DNA of 64,000 bases, taken from positions 1 through 64,000 of the forward strand of contig QANT01003437.1 in NCBI GenBank assembly GCA_003254885.1, read 5' to 3'. Source of the DNA: Purshia tridentata. Taxonomy: Eukaryota > Streptophyta > Magnoliopsida > Rosales > Rosaceae. Positions 23,486-37,868 of this stretch are shown here, piece after piece. The translations under genes and the position numbers were made by a program. The notes below the pieces were generated by a model that did not search any database, was not told the origin of the DNA, and saw only the letters and a program-made list of their open reading frames with translations. Every line of letters begins with the position of its first letter. Within the stretch, counting starts at the first letter, position 1.

Positions 23486-26400
23486 TTCTAGCTAGAGAAT
23501 ATGATCACTCGATCTCACTCACTCACTCACTCCTCGATCTTTCTTCCTTGGATTGTCGATTTGGTGATTTGATTGATGGGATTGACTGATCGACAACCAG
23601 TGGGATTTTGGTGATAGATGATATATGGACAGATAAAACTACTTCCTTCGGATCTGATATCTGCTTGATTGTTTGTTGAGGAGTTACTATTAAGGAAGGA
23701 GAGAGAAATAGAGAGAGATGCCCCTAATATAGATGGGGGAATTGGAAATGATAAAGAATTTTGGTTTATTACTATTCTAGACAATTTTACATAAAATTTG
23801 ACACATTTTTAAATTTTAAAAGGTCAACGAGATTACTTTTTCACTAATATGTTATAGATTTTTCACAGTTAAATATATTTGTATGTATGACGTACATATA
23901 TTACACTATATATATACAAACTTCTCGAATCTAAACTCTTAAAATGTGGGCCAATAATTATTAATATTCCAACAATATTCAATTCCTCTTCACATCTCTC
24001 CACCCTTAAAGCTCACCATGTAATTTTGACCACAAAAAGACTCAAGATTTTCGACTAATTAGTTAATTTATCACTATTTTTTAAAATTTATGTTGTTGGG
24101 TAGGATGTGTGGGTCAATAATTTTTTATGGTTCGAACTCTCCTCACATGTGGACTCCATTTTTTAAGTCTAATATGTAAATTCAATCTATATTGAAAGGA
24201 TATAATAGTATAAATTTATAGTAAGAAAAGTGTTTTCTTGCTCTCTTCAATTAATAAATTTTTGTTATTTTACAATTTATACTAGCTAGCTAGCTCATCA
24301 TCCTCATCTCATCGCATCTCATGTACATACATATGTAATTTGATTGTTCGCACAAATGTTGGTGATGTATCATAAACAAGTAGGCCGCTGTACCAAGCTG
24401 TTAATTTTTATTTTCGGCAGGTTTCGGGTTATATTTTCATCATTCTTAAAAACAAAAAACAAAAAATAAAAAGGTAGAGAAAATGTATGGTTATCATTCC
24501 CAAAGGATGTGTCTTTGTGTGTGTGAGAGAGAGAGAGAGTGTGTGTGTGTGTGCAGAAGCGGCAGAGGTGGGGGAGAGGAAGAGAGAAAGGGACGTGTGC
24601 ATGGGAGTGATTAGCTTTGGCTCATTCACCTGTTGTTTTCACAGTTAAGAGAGAGAGAGGTGTTTGGTTTGGTTTTCTCGGGTTTCTACAATTCCATATT
24701 TCCATTTGGTGCTGCACCCACACCCACCCAACTATCTTCTCCACATCAAAATCAAATCTTTGCTGTAAATTCATCTGTGCATGTTAACTGTTAAGTTTTT
24801 AACTCTTCTACTTTGCTAGCTGCACCTATTGCATTGGCTCTTCCCTTAAAGGTCCAATCCCATTTAGCCAGCTCACACTACTTTCGGATTAATCCTTGTC
24901 CTCTACATTGGGATTGCCGTGATCGATGTGCTCTCATTAATATGAATGGATTAAAAGTTTAATACTAGCTCCACTAGAGGAATTTGTGTGTACACACCAC
25001 CACACATCACAAGATTCACAACATTAATTTGTCTCACATAACCACATCATCACTCATAATATTGTATGTACATATTCGTTTGAGATAGAGTGAGGTTTGG
25101 TAAAGACAAAAAAACTGTTTAATTAAGTTTTAATGAGTTTTCAAACGGTTATATATATGTATTTAAAAAATGTTTATTTTCAAATTGAGGTAAAAGAAGC
25201 AGCTTTTGAAATTTAAAATAAACGAGTAAACGATTACATGTTTTACTTCACAGCTGTTTTATCAAATTGACCCATAATTCATATAACTATTGGTTATGAT
25301 AAGAGAGCTAGACATGCTATATATTCCCATTATAATGTTCTTGGGATATATTCCAATTGCATTCAATAAATTTTCATTTTATAATATACATACGTATGGT
25401 TATTGGTTTCCATCGTATAAAAGTGGATCGCTTTTGGATTTCTTGTTTTTATTTTACGAAGAGTTTCAAAACTTTAATTCAAGTAGGATGGGGTACTAGG
25501 TCAGATGGGATAGATCTTAAGGAATCAAAAGTGTATTTAGGGAGTTGTAGGCTTGTAGACGACTTACAAAACATATCAATTAGCCCTTTTCTCTTTTTCT
25601 TTTTCTGTTTTTTTATTTGTTTGTTTCTTTAAGAGGGGGTTGCTAATTTCTATTCATGTAGCTTTTGTTGAATATATAATGATATTTATAGTTCGGTACA
25701 CACCATCATAAATATCTTAAAAAGACAAAAAAATAAAAAAGGTGATCCTATTCCCCGCATTATTTGACGGTTTGGTAGTTAAGTTTATAATCTAATGTAA
25801 TTAGTGTTTTATTTTACCATTTTATAGTACGATACAATATCCATTTTTATTTGAGAGAAGGAAATACGAATTTAGAATCTCTCCAACAACAATATTGAAT
25901 TTGAACTAAAAAACCATGATTTAAATATTATCAAAGTGAAGCTATAGCCATATATCATATGGATCGATTAGGATGTATATTATAAGTAATTATACATGCA
26001 TGCATGGGATCTTCTCTCAAAACACAAATGCAACAAGTTAATAACTGAAGTACCAAACAGGCAGATATTCCAATCCCACCTTAATTTGTGATGACTTTTG
26101 TCTTGGAATCCTGAGACTGAAATTCACCTCCAAATTATTATTGCAATAATAACACAATCACACACACAAAAGGCATTAAAGCTTTTACATATATTTCCGA
26201 TTTGACCACTCGAGCACCTCTCTCTCTCTCTCACATATATATGTGCACAGGGATACGTAGTTGTCAGTGACATTGTCACAGAAGAACACAGAAATCCTCC
26301 TTTTCATTTTTAATATATTTTATTAATCTTCATTTAACCAATTTGTCCTTTTTCTGTAGGACTTTTCTAGCTCCCCAAACAAAACCATTAAAATATGTAT

Positions 26401-28372
26401 TTGTTTTTGGGTATTGTTGGCAAATTTTCGTTAGGCATCTTCCTACATTGTAGCCCCTAATTGCAGAGGAGGGTTCACCTTTTTGCTTAAAAAAATATGC
26501 ATATATGAATATGTTTGCTCAGAAAGATGGCTGTCATTGCTATACATCTTTGAAATCCATCACTATCTACCCTTCAAATGATATCTTCTCACTGCTCGAT
26601 TCCATATTGAAATTTGCACTTCAAAAGGTAAAATCTTTGGCCACATAGTTGCAGATTCACCGTGAGGTTAAATTTGTAAGCCTGTGTTTGGAAAACCAAC
26701 CAAAATGGCTTTTGGCCACCACTAGACTATGCCAGAAGTAGCATCAAAGCGGTTTGCTATCTCAATTAATATATCTATATATAATAATTTAGGTTCTTAA
26801 AAATATTCTTCAACATTGCTCTAGGAGTGATTTTAATTGATTATTCCACCAATTTTAGCCAAACCCTGCCATCATAAAAAATAATTCAAGTTTGCTAAAT
26901 AGTTTACAACATTTTGTACTATATATACATTAATTAAGCTTAGGAACCTATATTATAGAAGTTGAATATAGAAGGCATCTTTTTTTCTCCCCATAAAACA
27001 CATAAGTACACAAGGTTATGCTATATACTACCCAAATCTATAAAAAGGCAGCAGCTCATGAAATGAGGTGATTCCCTCTTTAACTTTGGCATATGGGTTC
27101 AACCCAAATCTAGAGGCCATTAATTCTGAAGAGAAGATGCTTTATTTTTAAGAAAAATGGGGGGACCTGCATTTCTGTACCAGACTATACCGGCAAACCT
27201 TTAATGGTTTGAGCTGTACCAGACTATTCCATTTATTATGTGCCCATGCCATTTAATAGATCACTTAACCTCCTAGGTCTGGGTATGGAAACCTTGTCTG
27301 ATCTAATAGATCACTTAACCCTAGTCTAGATGAGGTGGTACTCGCGCTGTAGGTAGATATGTGCGTGTATATATATATATATAAAAAATTCTCTAATTAA
27401 TAAGGAAATTCTCATTTTAAGAAAGGTAAGAATGACATATATATAGTAGTTTTATTTTACAATATATATTATTTCATGATTCGAATTATCTATCATTTTA
27501 AAGGTTAAATTTGAAATCATATATATGTACTAATCCAATTGTGGTCAGATAGATAAATAATTAAACATAATATTTTTTTACTAAAATATATATAATTAGT
27601 AATCATAATTATAATCAAATGTCTCAATAGTTTTTTATTGAACAGATATTTTTTTCTATGAATGGTTGTTAATCAACTATTTAGATCATTAGGCACATAT
27701 ATATGGAGGTGAGTCACTACCCCTTACTTTTTTAAATTTAGGAAATTAACGGACCGACTATAATATATATAAGAATTCACTCAATTAATGATTCCAATGA
27801 ACATTCTGACAACATGTAAAATTGCATGCATGGGACGGAAAGTTGGGTTGCTTTAACTCTTGGAAATGCTATATGACATGTTGAATTAATGCACTTTTAA
27901 TGTACACAATGACCTATCCAACAATCGATCATTTACAAAAATAAGCTAAATTAAGCAAGTAAAAATATAAACTGGATCGATAATTTTCAAAATGCACAGC
28001 ACTTGCTTTCATCTTGTATAGCTCGATCACCCTTTCATATATATATCCAACAAATTAAAATATCACATATAGGAGACTTTTAGTAGTTCAAAATCTGTAA
28101 TACAGGGATGAAAAAGATAAACTCATTGAATTCAAAAATGAAAATTCATCCGCATCACATGTAATGTTTGTATGTTAATAATTAGCATTTTCTCAGATAC
28201 AGACCATGATGATCATGTAAACAAAAGATGATATATATACTTTGCATATACTGTTTATATGGGGTCAAAAAAACAAGTCCAACTACTGTACAAGAACACA
28301 ATAGTACATTTACCGCATGCGTGATGCCAATTAATTAAATGCTGATTTTAATTAAAATCCAGAAGAATTCAA

Positions 28373-28414
<42 letters not shown>

Positions 28415-29018
28415 GCCCTAGCTAGCAGTGTAGAAATCCAATAAAGATGATAATTTATACAGCTGTAGTTATTTTGGCATGTACAATAGGCAGAGCATGC
28501 AGAGAAGTAGTGTATATAGTACTACTGTACTGTATATAGCTAGCTAGTGCCTGCTGCGTGGTGAAGCTTGCACAGTTTCATTGTCACAACAAATTAAAAT
28601 CCGTACTGATCGAGTGTGTAAGAAAATATATAAGCCATAGATCCACTGGTTTCCATGCCTGTGAGTCTGTGACACCTCTAGGCATATATGTTGCAGAGAA
28701 GACATGCATGAAAGTAATATCCATTTCTTGTTGGCTTATATGCACCCCCACTGCCACGTGTACCATTCACTGATCCCCTTAAAATGGTATACATTTCTAG
28801 CCACTTATTGCCTTCATTTCCAGGTTCCATAGCTACTCACTAGTCACTACTCCTACCATATATATATATATGCATCAAACACCCATACAAATAATTATCT
28901 TTGATACCTCTTTATTTCTTATTATATGATCTCTTAATTTCTTTCCCTATACCTTATGTTTTTTTTCCTCTTTTCATTTTTCCAGTTTTTTAAAATCATT
29001 GATGTAGAAAATTAAGGG
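23486..29018. other. 5.5 kb intergenic region upstream of the YABBY gene
   Basis: The first few hundred bases are the GA/CT-rich leader and promoter side of the YABBY gene, including a short GAGT run near 23513-23535. The rest is AT-rich with microsatellites (GA/GT near 24522-24553, CT at 28375-28414). No gene, tRNA or known plant microRNA sequence was recognised. Confidence 0.5.
28375..28414 (+). repeat. CT microsatellite
   Basis: About 40 bp of CT repeats with one TT interruption. Confidence 0.95.
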
Positions 29019-30236
29019 AGGTGATTTTCGCACTCTACTTCTCTCCATTTGCACTCCTTCTATCTTTTTAAATGTTTTTATTATATTTTTCTTTTTATAT
29101 TTCCAAATCTACCCTTATAGTTTTGATTTACAATAGTCTTTTTATTTATTTAAATTCCATTTGTAAACTCCAACTCAAACACCAAAGTCTGCACAAACAA
29201 TTTGGAAGTGGATCCTCTGCCAGGTATTTGTCTGCCAGACTATACCTGACTTTTAATCTAGACCGTTCAAAAAAATTTAATGGTCACCATCCATTTTATA
29301 TTTATCCATCAACCTTTTAATAATTTATCAAAAAAAAAAAAAGTTCAGCTTTAATGATAGATCAGCCATCTTCTTCTGCTGTCATTTACCCTCCTTCCTT
29401 TCCGCTGCCATGGTTGCCAACAAATTCAAAAGGATAAACAAACCCAAATGCTAAAACTATCGACTTCTCAATGAACATTTGAAGACTTTAAAAGAAAACC
29501 CAGAAAGTATCAACTACCAAAGAAGATTAATTGGTGGATTACGACCATTGAATAAGTTTGGGAAGATAATTTATTATGTTTTAAATGGGAATAATCAACA
29601 TTGGAGGATCAAACAAAATAAACAATAAGATAATGGAAGACTAAATACATAAAATGAAGTCCTCTGATTGTGGATAATGTTTCAGAGAAATTTAATGGAT
29701 TCTTGAGGAGATAGTCAAATTGTTCATTGAGAGGAAAGAATGGATGATTGCTGGCAGTCAAATTGTTCCTTCTCTTGAATGGATGAATGTTTTTATATTT
29801 TTTATATTTTTCCTAATTTTCCTTTCAGCTTTTTATCACAGTAGCAAGCACACATTGTTGTTTTTTGTATGTTTCATTATTTAAATTGGTTTTTTGGTTT
29901 TAATTTGCCTCGTTCGGATGACAATATTGTTTGCAATTAGAGAAAAAAAAGTGAAGTATAAAATTGATTAGGTGTGGAAGAAGACAATAAGAATGCACAA
30001 AGAATGAAAGAGTTAGGCAAAGATGGAAAAATGTTTTGGCCACCATAGAATACCAATGGTGTTAAAAGAACAATTAATAAAAAACGAGTTAAAAAGGAAA
30101 TTTAAAGAAATAAAAAAAATATTATAAATCAAAACTATAAGGGTAGATTTGGAAATATAAAAAGAAAAATATAATAAAAACATTTAAAAAAATAGAAAGA
30201 GTGCAAATGGAGAAAAGTGGAGTATGAAAATTGCCT
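29019..30236. mobile_element. 1.2 kb long-TIR DNA element, non-autonomous
   Basis: Arms of about 145 bp at 29019-29165 and 30093-30236 are reverse complements at roughly 85-90 percent by eye. They start AGGTGATTTTCGCACTC on the left and, reversed, AGGCAATTTTCATACTC on the right, and share CCATTTGCACTC and AAATCTACCCTTATAG. The interior of about 930 bp has no long open frame and no transposase motif. Long TIRs with a non-coding interior fit a Mutator-like non-autonomous element, but the 9-bp flanks do not match each other, so superfamily and exact ends are uncertain. It is of moderate age. Confidence 0.75.
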
Positions 30237-31471
30237 AATACATGCAACTGTTGAGAAAAGTTATAAAATCAGAATCATACAGTAACATTTACATGATTTA
30301 TATATCTAATTTGTCACATAAATTAAGATTTAAAAAGTTTGGATAATAGTTCATATCTTTGACACTATTATACAATTTAAGTTTAGTTTTCACATACTAG
30401 TCTTTTGTCATGCGCACTTCGCATGTCAATTGACCTTTTTATTTATCCTAAAAAGTGGTGGGAAAGTGAGTTGCTAAAAATAAAGGTATGATTTTGGATT
30501 TATTTTTATATATATAGATGTAACATTATAGAATAGTCATAAGAATTGCAGCCCATGACTCGAATGATGTTGTGAAATTGTGTACCTAATATGTAATGAC
30601 CCACGCCCCCAAGGACACCAAGCTGAAGATACGGTAAACATTTTGACAGTGTCCCTAATGCCCTTTTCAAATTGTGTCCCTAATGAGCCACGTCCTTCAA
30701 TAGTTGAAACAGTCACTCAATTCGATTTGTTGGCCTGTCATTATACCTTTGCCTCCACACTCCAAGATTCTTGTATTGTAGATAAACACATGGGCTACCA
30801 TTGTCCCTCCTCTTGCTGGCTAGAATTCAAACTCGACCAAATTCCCTGCCCAACATCCAAAGAGGTTTGCATGTGGGGTTTGGAAGATTAATGTATTCAT
30901 TGTCTGTCACAAAACATGCATAGCAAAAAAGCCAACCAATCCCTATAAATTACAACACCTTTTCCCAATTAATGTTTCAAAAACCTACAGATTTTGACTC
31001 TCAACAAAACATGTGCCAAACCCCATCAAAAGATGACTTGATGGGGTTAGTATTGATTTGGCTTGTTTCTCACCACTTTGGACTCCTACAAGAACAAGAC
31101 TGTCAAGACCCATATGGACCATTCATCAAAGGAAGCAAAATACCCCATCACTCACATGCACCACCAAGTCTCTTGTCAGTTAAGGACATTGAAATTGTGT
31201 CTATAGGACAGAAAAACAAAATTGCAGTGTACTTGCTGATATTAGATTGATTTACTTTTAGATTTTGGGACCCAATTATGGGCACATCTGCTCAAAGTTT
31301 CTTGAACAGTAGTTGTACTTAGAAGCCAAAAAATAATTGTAATTCATTGGTATGGCACCACAAACTTTTCAAACGGAAAGACTTGATTTGTCCCAAGAAA
31401 TTACAGAAGCAAAATTCCCTGGCGAGGCACCATCATTTATAATTTTATGTATCAATAAATCATTTGTACAC
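30237..31471. other. Intergenic gap before GOS12 3' end
   Basis: Two adjacent plus-strand frames of about 100 codons (30580-30891 and 30972-31250) lie in slightly richer DNA, but neither resembles a known protein and no splice logic joins them. The bases from about 31300 up to 31471 are probably GOS12 3' UTR. Confidence 0.4.
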
Positions 31472-32143
31472 TTATTTTGAAAGCCAGTAGATAATAAGAA
31501 ACAAGGTACAAGCTGCAATGACTGCAGACAGAATAAGTGTGTCTCTTGATCTCCGCCTTCTAATTGAACCTGCAAAAAGTGAATAGAAAATGAATATAAA
31601 GTCGCATCAGAAAATGAAAAAGAAAATGAATAGCATAGATTGATCGTTTCATAAGGTACCAAGTAGGCCCCGGATAATAGGGAACTTGTCACTGAGAACC
31701 TTCACTTTCCCTTGAACGTCTCCAAACATCGCCCTTTGAGAGCCCAAGACTGCCCTGGTTGTTTGAGCCTGACTAATCACCTCATCTATCTGCACAGACA
31801 TGAACATATGGATCAAAGAAGATTTTACTATGACTTAAAATAAACTAAATTTCCCACAATGAACTTTCAAATGGGGCATAATCTGTGTCCAATAGAGTGC
31901 AATGAACCAGCACATTATGGAGTGCTGCAAGCATTTTGAGCTGTGTGCCTTTGATGCAAGTATCACGCCAAACCTGGGGGAGCTTAAAGCATATTTTTCC
32001 GGAACTTGTTGCATATATATCATCTTTGCATTTTTTCTTACTAGGGAAGGCTTGGGCTCAAACCCAGGATAAATCCTGGGAAGTAAAGTGGAACTACCAT
32101 AGGGACCATAGAAATTTTCTATGTTGATCCATAGCATGGAGAT

Positions 32144-32198
<55 letters not shown>

Positions 32199-35100
32199 CA
32201 TTTCAATGCATCTAGTCACATATAATTATTGCCAACGCACAAATAATTACATGTGTATAGTTTTTACCCTTTCTTTATTCAAACAGTTTTACCTCTATAA
32301 TTAATGTATGACCTAACACGATTTATACTATAAAAAAATTTGCACCTGCTTAAGTGTACTAAGAGGACCTACAGCAGTTGATAACTAGCCAGTATATCAT
32401 AATGTCCTAAAACGAAATTGGTTGGATGAGAAAGTTCATCTTATTGGCTACTGAACCATGGGGTCTGTTTTTCTTTTGGCCTGAAACCATGTGGTCTAAC
32501 ATGTAAAACTTCATACAGGTTATTACAGAACTACTCCAGTAAATGGCTACAATCACGGATGCCTCCTTTGTAAGCTTTAAAGCGTCTAACAGTGATTGTT
32601 CTCTACGACTTTGAATCTTTGAAATACAATTGTTTTTGGAAGTGGAAACCAATTTAGCATATACTGAGCTGGAAAAAGGTTAGGGAAAGTTCTATTTTGT
32701 TTTATATGTATGTGAAACAATCAATTCAAAAGTTCAAAAAGGTGAATCCCTAGCACACACAACTCCAATCATGAAAGGGAAAAAAATCAAGATAAATCAT
32801 ATCCTAAAGCTGCAAGCCCCAGAACTCCAATCACGCACTAACTTTAATAAAATGCAGGGAGGTGGGCAACTACAAACATAGGGATCATAAAAATAGAATG
32901 CACAAAAAGATATTCCAAATAGTTCAAATGTATTCCATTCCTAATCCCACATATATTCCACACCAAATAAGTACATTTAAAAAACCACAAATCTCTCACA
33001 ATGCAGAACCACCTAGCCAAAAATGCAAAACACTATGCCACCAGTGTCAGAATCACCCAGCTCAGACCAAATAAACCTAAAATTAGGTGTTGAACGATCG
33101 TCGAACTACCCTACTAGAACATAAATCATATCTTGAGCCATAGCCAGTGAAGATTACTATTCCAACTACTGGGGCCAAATTTCTCCACCTAGGCCCATAT
33201 CCACTACCTGAGGAATTGATCTTCCTTCATATGATTTATTCATCTTTTATTTTTTATTTTGAAAGTCATGATTTAACCATCTTAAACACCTTCTCTCAAC
33301 ATTTCTAAACCTGTACTACCTTTCACTCCTAAGTTTCTAACCGGTGAACTTTTTTTATTAGTGACTTTTGTACTGCCCCTCAAACACTTCAACATCCACA
33401 CTTGTTACTTTACATTAAATTAGAATTTGTTTGAAGCTGTAAAGTCTCTTGGGTACTAAGGACCTAAAAATGCATCCAGTCTTCAGAAAGGTTTGGGAGG
33501 GCCTATGGGATGGAACAGAGTTAACCCCCATTGTGTAGCCCATAGATCTGAATAAGCCTCCAATGAACCCAGATAAAAAAATAAATAAAAAAGAAAGAAA
33601 GAAAGAAAATGTTCCATGAAAAATGAAAATTGAGAAATTTCTTACTCCATCACCTGACATGTTATGATTACCCAATATCACCAAAACTTACATGAGATAC
33701 GCTTCCATGGATGGCAGCTCTCTCCCGTAGTATCTGCATTCTTGGTGACATACTCCCTGATGCCTGCATGAAGACAGGTAAAACAAGCTAGGTTTCAGAA
33801 AGAAGAGCATACAAAATTCAAGACAGAAGAAAAACGAGAAAAACAAATATAATGAATTATGTTTATATGGTAGTTCAGAGTGGGAACCATGCTCACCTTG
33901 TACTCACTGATATCATCCCTGACTGAAGTCAGAAGCTCCGCATGTTCCTTCATGGAATTTATGTTCCCTTTGATTCGTCTAAACTCCTAAAAAGACATGC
34001 ACCATTTGCACAATGGAAAAGATTTCAATGATCATTTATTTTTTAAAGCGGAAAACGCTTATTACAGTGGTCAATAGATTAAAGTGTACATAGTAAGCAT
34101 TCTTGGCAAATCTTATAGCAAAATGCAACAGCCTATTCTAAGAAAAACCACTAGAACCTGACCTGATAATATACATATAGTTAAGAAAGCAATAACAGAA
34201 CACAATGTATCTGACATAAATAAAAAATGTTATATACACTTCTTAAACAACTCAGCATCTTTTGCAAGTAGTAGGAGCAGAAAGCTGCTTTGAGTTGCAT
34301 CTTAGTAGTGGAGGGAGAGGGGAGGGGGCTTGATTCTCTTGAGCATCAAATCTTCATTACTGTGCTTTCTAGACCACAAGATTATTGTCCCACAATGGTA
34401 GCAAAGATGACTTCATACATTAATGACACGTGCCCTAGAAAAAGGAATCCAATTGTGATGAGAATATCCAGAAAAGGAAGATTATTCAATCCTCAAATCC
34501 TCATCAAGACTGCCAATTTATCAAACCTAGTTTAGCTTAAAGTTAAACTTACGAGTTAAGATTCAATCAAAGCCCAACCCTCAACAACATTACCTTTGTG
34601 CCAGACTTCCATATATACGACATCATTATGCTTGTATCTCTAGCATCAGTTCACTGCAACCCCGCCACCCCCCTTTCCAAACCCCATAAATCAGATGGGT
34701 TAGTGGTCTGATGTGTACAATGAGAATAGCACTCATAGTTGCAAATGGAGCCAGCTCAACTCACAGACTGCTTACCCAGTCCAAAAATAAGATTTGCTTT
34801 AGATGTCTATGAGTGGGTCTGGGTAAAGCTTAAGACTAGTTTTCACACCTATGATAATATTTAGGACAAGCCTAAGATACCTGTAGTACCAAAAACATGG
34901 ACTGAGAAGGGATGCTTTAATGAAGCACCTTGCTCCAATTAATATGTTATTCGTAGAGGAGTTACACAATCCAGGTCAAATAAGATTCAGGATGGAAACT
35001 CCAAGCCATCTCTGCTTCAAGTAGCATATCAATCCACCAGTCCACAGGTTATATTATTTTTTGTTTTTAATAATCAAATATGAAGCTCATGTAAGGATGG

Positions 35101-36891
35101 GGACCATAGATGATATCATTTTAGAATATGGTGATAGTTAACACTAGTCTTTCAGTTTTCTGATCTTCTGTGCTTAAGGAGTTGAGTGAGTTTTGAACTT
35201 TGGTCATACATACTTATTCCCATCTTGATCAAATTTGTGTAGTATAATATAACAATTGTAAACTACACAATGAACTATGTAAATCTAGCTATAAGATGCA
35301 GCAGAAGAAAAAGAAAGTACTATGAAATGGTAGAAATTCAAAAATTAAAAGAAAGATAAACCTGGGTAAACTCGTGAAGTATGTCTCTATGCCTTGCTAG
35401 CTTCTGAGTTACAGACGTAGCTGGTGTTGCAGATGCAGCACATCGACTCATTGCATCATTTATATCCAACAGCTTCTCAAGCAAAGATTGGATTTCCATT
35501 TCCATGGACTTCCATGACCTGCTTGACCCAACAGGTGGTGACCCAGATTCCACATAACCTGATTTCAAAATGTAGATTATCATAAAGGTAGACAGCCTGA
35601 TCAATCTATTAAACATTTAATGTTGAATTAGACTTGTGGTAGTAAGTAGGAGTTTCAACAAAAAAAATTTTATGATAGTGCCACATTATTTAGTAGAAGC
35701 TAAAATTACAACATTGGAAGGCTTTAAGCGAAGAGGGTGTCTTGATTTTGGTGTCTGCCTGCATCATGCAGCAGTTACTTTCACATCATGCAATAACCAG
35801 GAAATTCAATTCTTTACTCTAGTCTTAGTTATTTACTTTTTCACAACCAGAATGTTAGAGAGAGAGAGAGAGAGAGAGAGAATCTTTGAGAAATATCTTA
35901 TATAACAAAACAGAAATTGTGAGCTCAGTAACAAGATGGCTTTTGATTACTAAATTAGCACAATGCCAGAGATGGAAACTGAAACCTACATAAAAGGTTA
36001 ACAATTCTTCGTATCAACCAACTAACACAATGCCTCTTACATATCAAAAAGAAAAAAGATAACTATTTCTATTAGGTATTAAAAACCCCATTTGTCATAT
36101 GAATAATTTATCGTTAACAAATATACCAAAGAAATGGCATTAGCAACAAAAATACAATGCAATTTTAATTCTCAGAGGAAAAAAATCAAACAATTATATG
36201 TGAAACTTCAAATAAAACCACAAAATCGTCTCAAAAGAGTTGAAACTAAGCCATCCTACATGAACAATGGTCACCAAAAAACTCACCCTCTAAAATAATA
36301 AAATTTATAATCCAGAATATCTCAGCTTGATGAAAAAGGAAACTCAATATCTTTCACTCATAAAAAGTCAAGAACCTTTGCAATTCTCTATCACTAAACC
36401 TCAAAATTAAGGAACTGATTACACTAATTTTATCTCTTCAGCACAACAGCAAATAAAAAACGTACAGTTCCCTCCCTTTCCTCCAAAATTTAGCACCTGG
36501 ATCACCCCCATTTTCTTCTCCTATCACGATAAAAAAAAGACTCACAATTCCATCTCTTCCTCAAATTGTCATATGGAACCGCAATTCACCAAACCTATCA
36601 CAGCCCACCCATCCTAGTCCTACACCTTCCATAACTAGAATGCAATGCACAAAACACATAATTAAAGAAACCCAAATCATAGAATTAAGCAATTAAGAAC
36701 TTTCATTGAAAAAACTAATAATTGTACTTGAAAAAAATTAAGAAAACAAAAAATGAACCTCCTTGTGTGAACCTAGCACCGAGCTTAGCATACGAAGAGA
36801 GCTTCACATCAAGATCTCCCTCGATCTTCCGAGCCTCTCTCCTCAGCTCCTCCCACCCGGACTCCTGCAACTCCAGATTCGAATCCGTCAT
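31472..36891 (-). CDS. GOS12: Golgi Qb-SNARE GOS12
   Basis: GOS12 is a membrane-anchored Qb-SNARE of Golgi vesicle fusion. Six exons read 36891-36759, 35558-35362, 33986-33897, 33763-33692, 31789-31660 and 31569-31472, with GT/AG junctions in frame, for 239 residues, the same as the Arabidopsis protein as I recall it. The start is ATG 36891 (MTDSNLELQESGWEELRREA); a longer frame begins only at TTG. The N-terminal region has the family blocks KLGARFTQGG, SWKSMEMEIQSLLEKLLDIND and TQKLARHRDILHEFTQEF. The SNARE motif lies at about 150-205 with the zero-layer glutamine at Q182 (GSQRAMF). The tail is a single membrane anchor, LILSAVIAACTLFLIIYWLSK, preceded by the basic SIRRRRSRD. Introns 1 to 4 are 1.2, 1.4, 0.13 and 1.9 kb and intron 5 is 90 bp. 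The gene looks intact. Confidence 0.96.
32143..32194 (+). repeat. GT then GA compound microsatellite in GOS12 intron
   Basis: About 25 bp of GT repeats pass directly into about 26 bp of GA repeats inside the 1.9 kb fourth intron of GOS12. Confidence 0.95.
35857..35881 (+). repeat. GA microsatellite in GOS12 first intron
   Basis: About 25 bp of perfect AG repeats. Confidence 0.95.
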
Positions 36892-37630
36892 TTGGATCTC
36901 TCTCAATTTCAGATCCCTGGACCCGACCCTTTTTAGCCTTTTTTCTCTTCTGCGAGTGTTTATGGATCCAACTATGGGTATTATTGGTTCAGTTATTTAC
37001 AGTTAAAAACATTTTTTCAGATTTTGAGTTTAAATTCTCAGCGTGGGCCTTCTTCTTCTTCACTCTGCTTCGCAATTCTCCCTTCTTTTTCTTACCAGAG
37101 AGATGAAGGGTCAGGATCGGATCCTGGTCGTCTATGTTGTCGACTCAGCAAGGGGCCCTACTACAGTGATGATATGGGGTCCGCGGTCTATAGACCGAGG
37201 AAACGTGGTAGTTAATTAACGGTTGGTTTTGGTACCAACATTAATGGGCTAGTTTAACAGACCATGGGTTAATTCCTAGTTTCTCTTGGGCCTCAAAAGA
37301 TTGGGCTTGAGAAGTGAAGTTAAAGGAGAGTTTGGGTTTGGTACGAGTACCACTCAGCCTAAACAAACATACTGGATGATCTTCTTCCTTGGACCATAAA
37401 AAAGAACTCAATTTTTTCTTTTTTAATGTCTCATGATGTAATAATAAAATAATTTTCTTCTATCAGATGGTCTGATTATATTGTCAAATTATCAATCATA
37501 AACATGGATGTCAGATATCATGTCTAATTATCTTATTCTACTTAATAACGCGGTAAGAACAAAAAGACATGAATTAAGAATAAAATAGGTTACAAGTTTA
37601 ATTCTCTTCAGTAAGATTAAAAAAAAGAAT

Positions 37631-37680
37631 GACCATTTGATCTTGTGGTGACAATGACCATTTGATCTTGTGGTGACAAT
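37631..37680 (+). repeat. Exact 25-bp tandem duplication
   Basis: The unit GACCATTTGATCTTGTGGTG plus ACAAT occurs twice head to tail without mismatch. Confidence 0.95.
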
Positions 37681-37766
37681 TAGTCTCTCTTTATCGAAAG
37701 TACGTTCTGAGTTTAAATTTCATGAAGAATATAGTTGTGGTTCGATAACCAAAAAAGATTTAAAAA

Positions 37767-37868
37767 AGTATGCATGTGGAACGGGTATGTAATAGACTAA
37801 GACAAATAATGTATGGATAAGTATGCATGTGAAAGGGGTATGTAATGACTAAGTCTAATAATGTATGG
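37767..37868 (+). repeat. About 51-bp tandem duplication
   Basis: The segments 37767-37818 and 37819-37868 both read AAGTATGCATGTG, then GGGTATGTAAT, then AATAATGTATGGA, with a few substitutions and indels. Confidence 0.85.

Noticed and set aside
30580-31250. Two adjacent frames of about 100 codons, possible gene
   Set aside because: No recognisable protein, no convincing splice sites joining them, and codon use not distinct from the surroundings.
36892-36906. Longer start for GOS12
   Set aside because: It would need a TTG start. ATG 36891 matches the family N-terminus.
37631-37868. Short direct repeats considered as a CRISPR-like array
   Set aside because: These are simple two-copy tandem duplications without spacers, in a plant nuclear genome.
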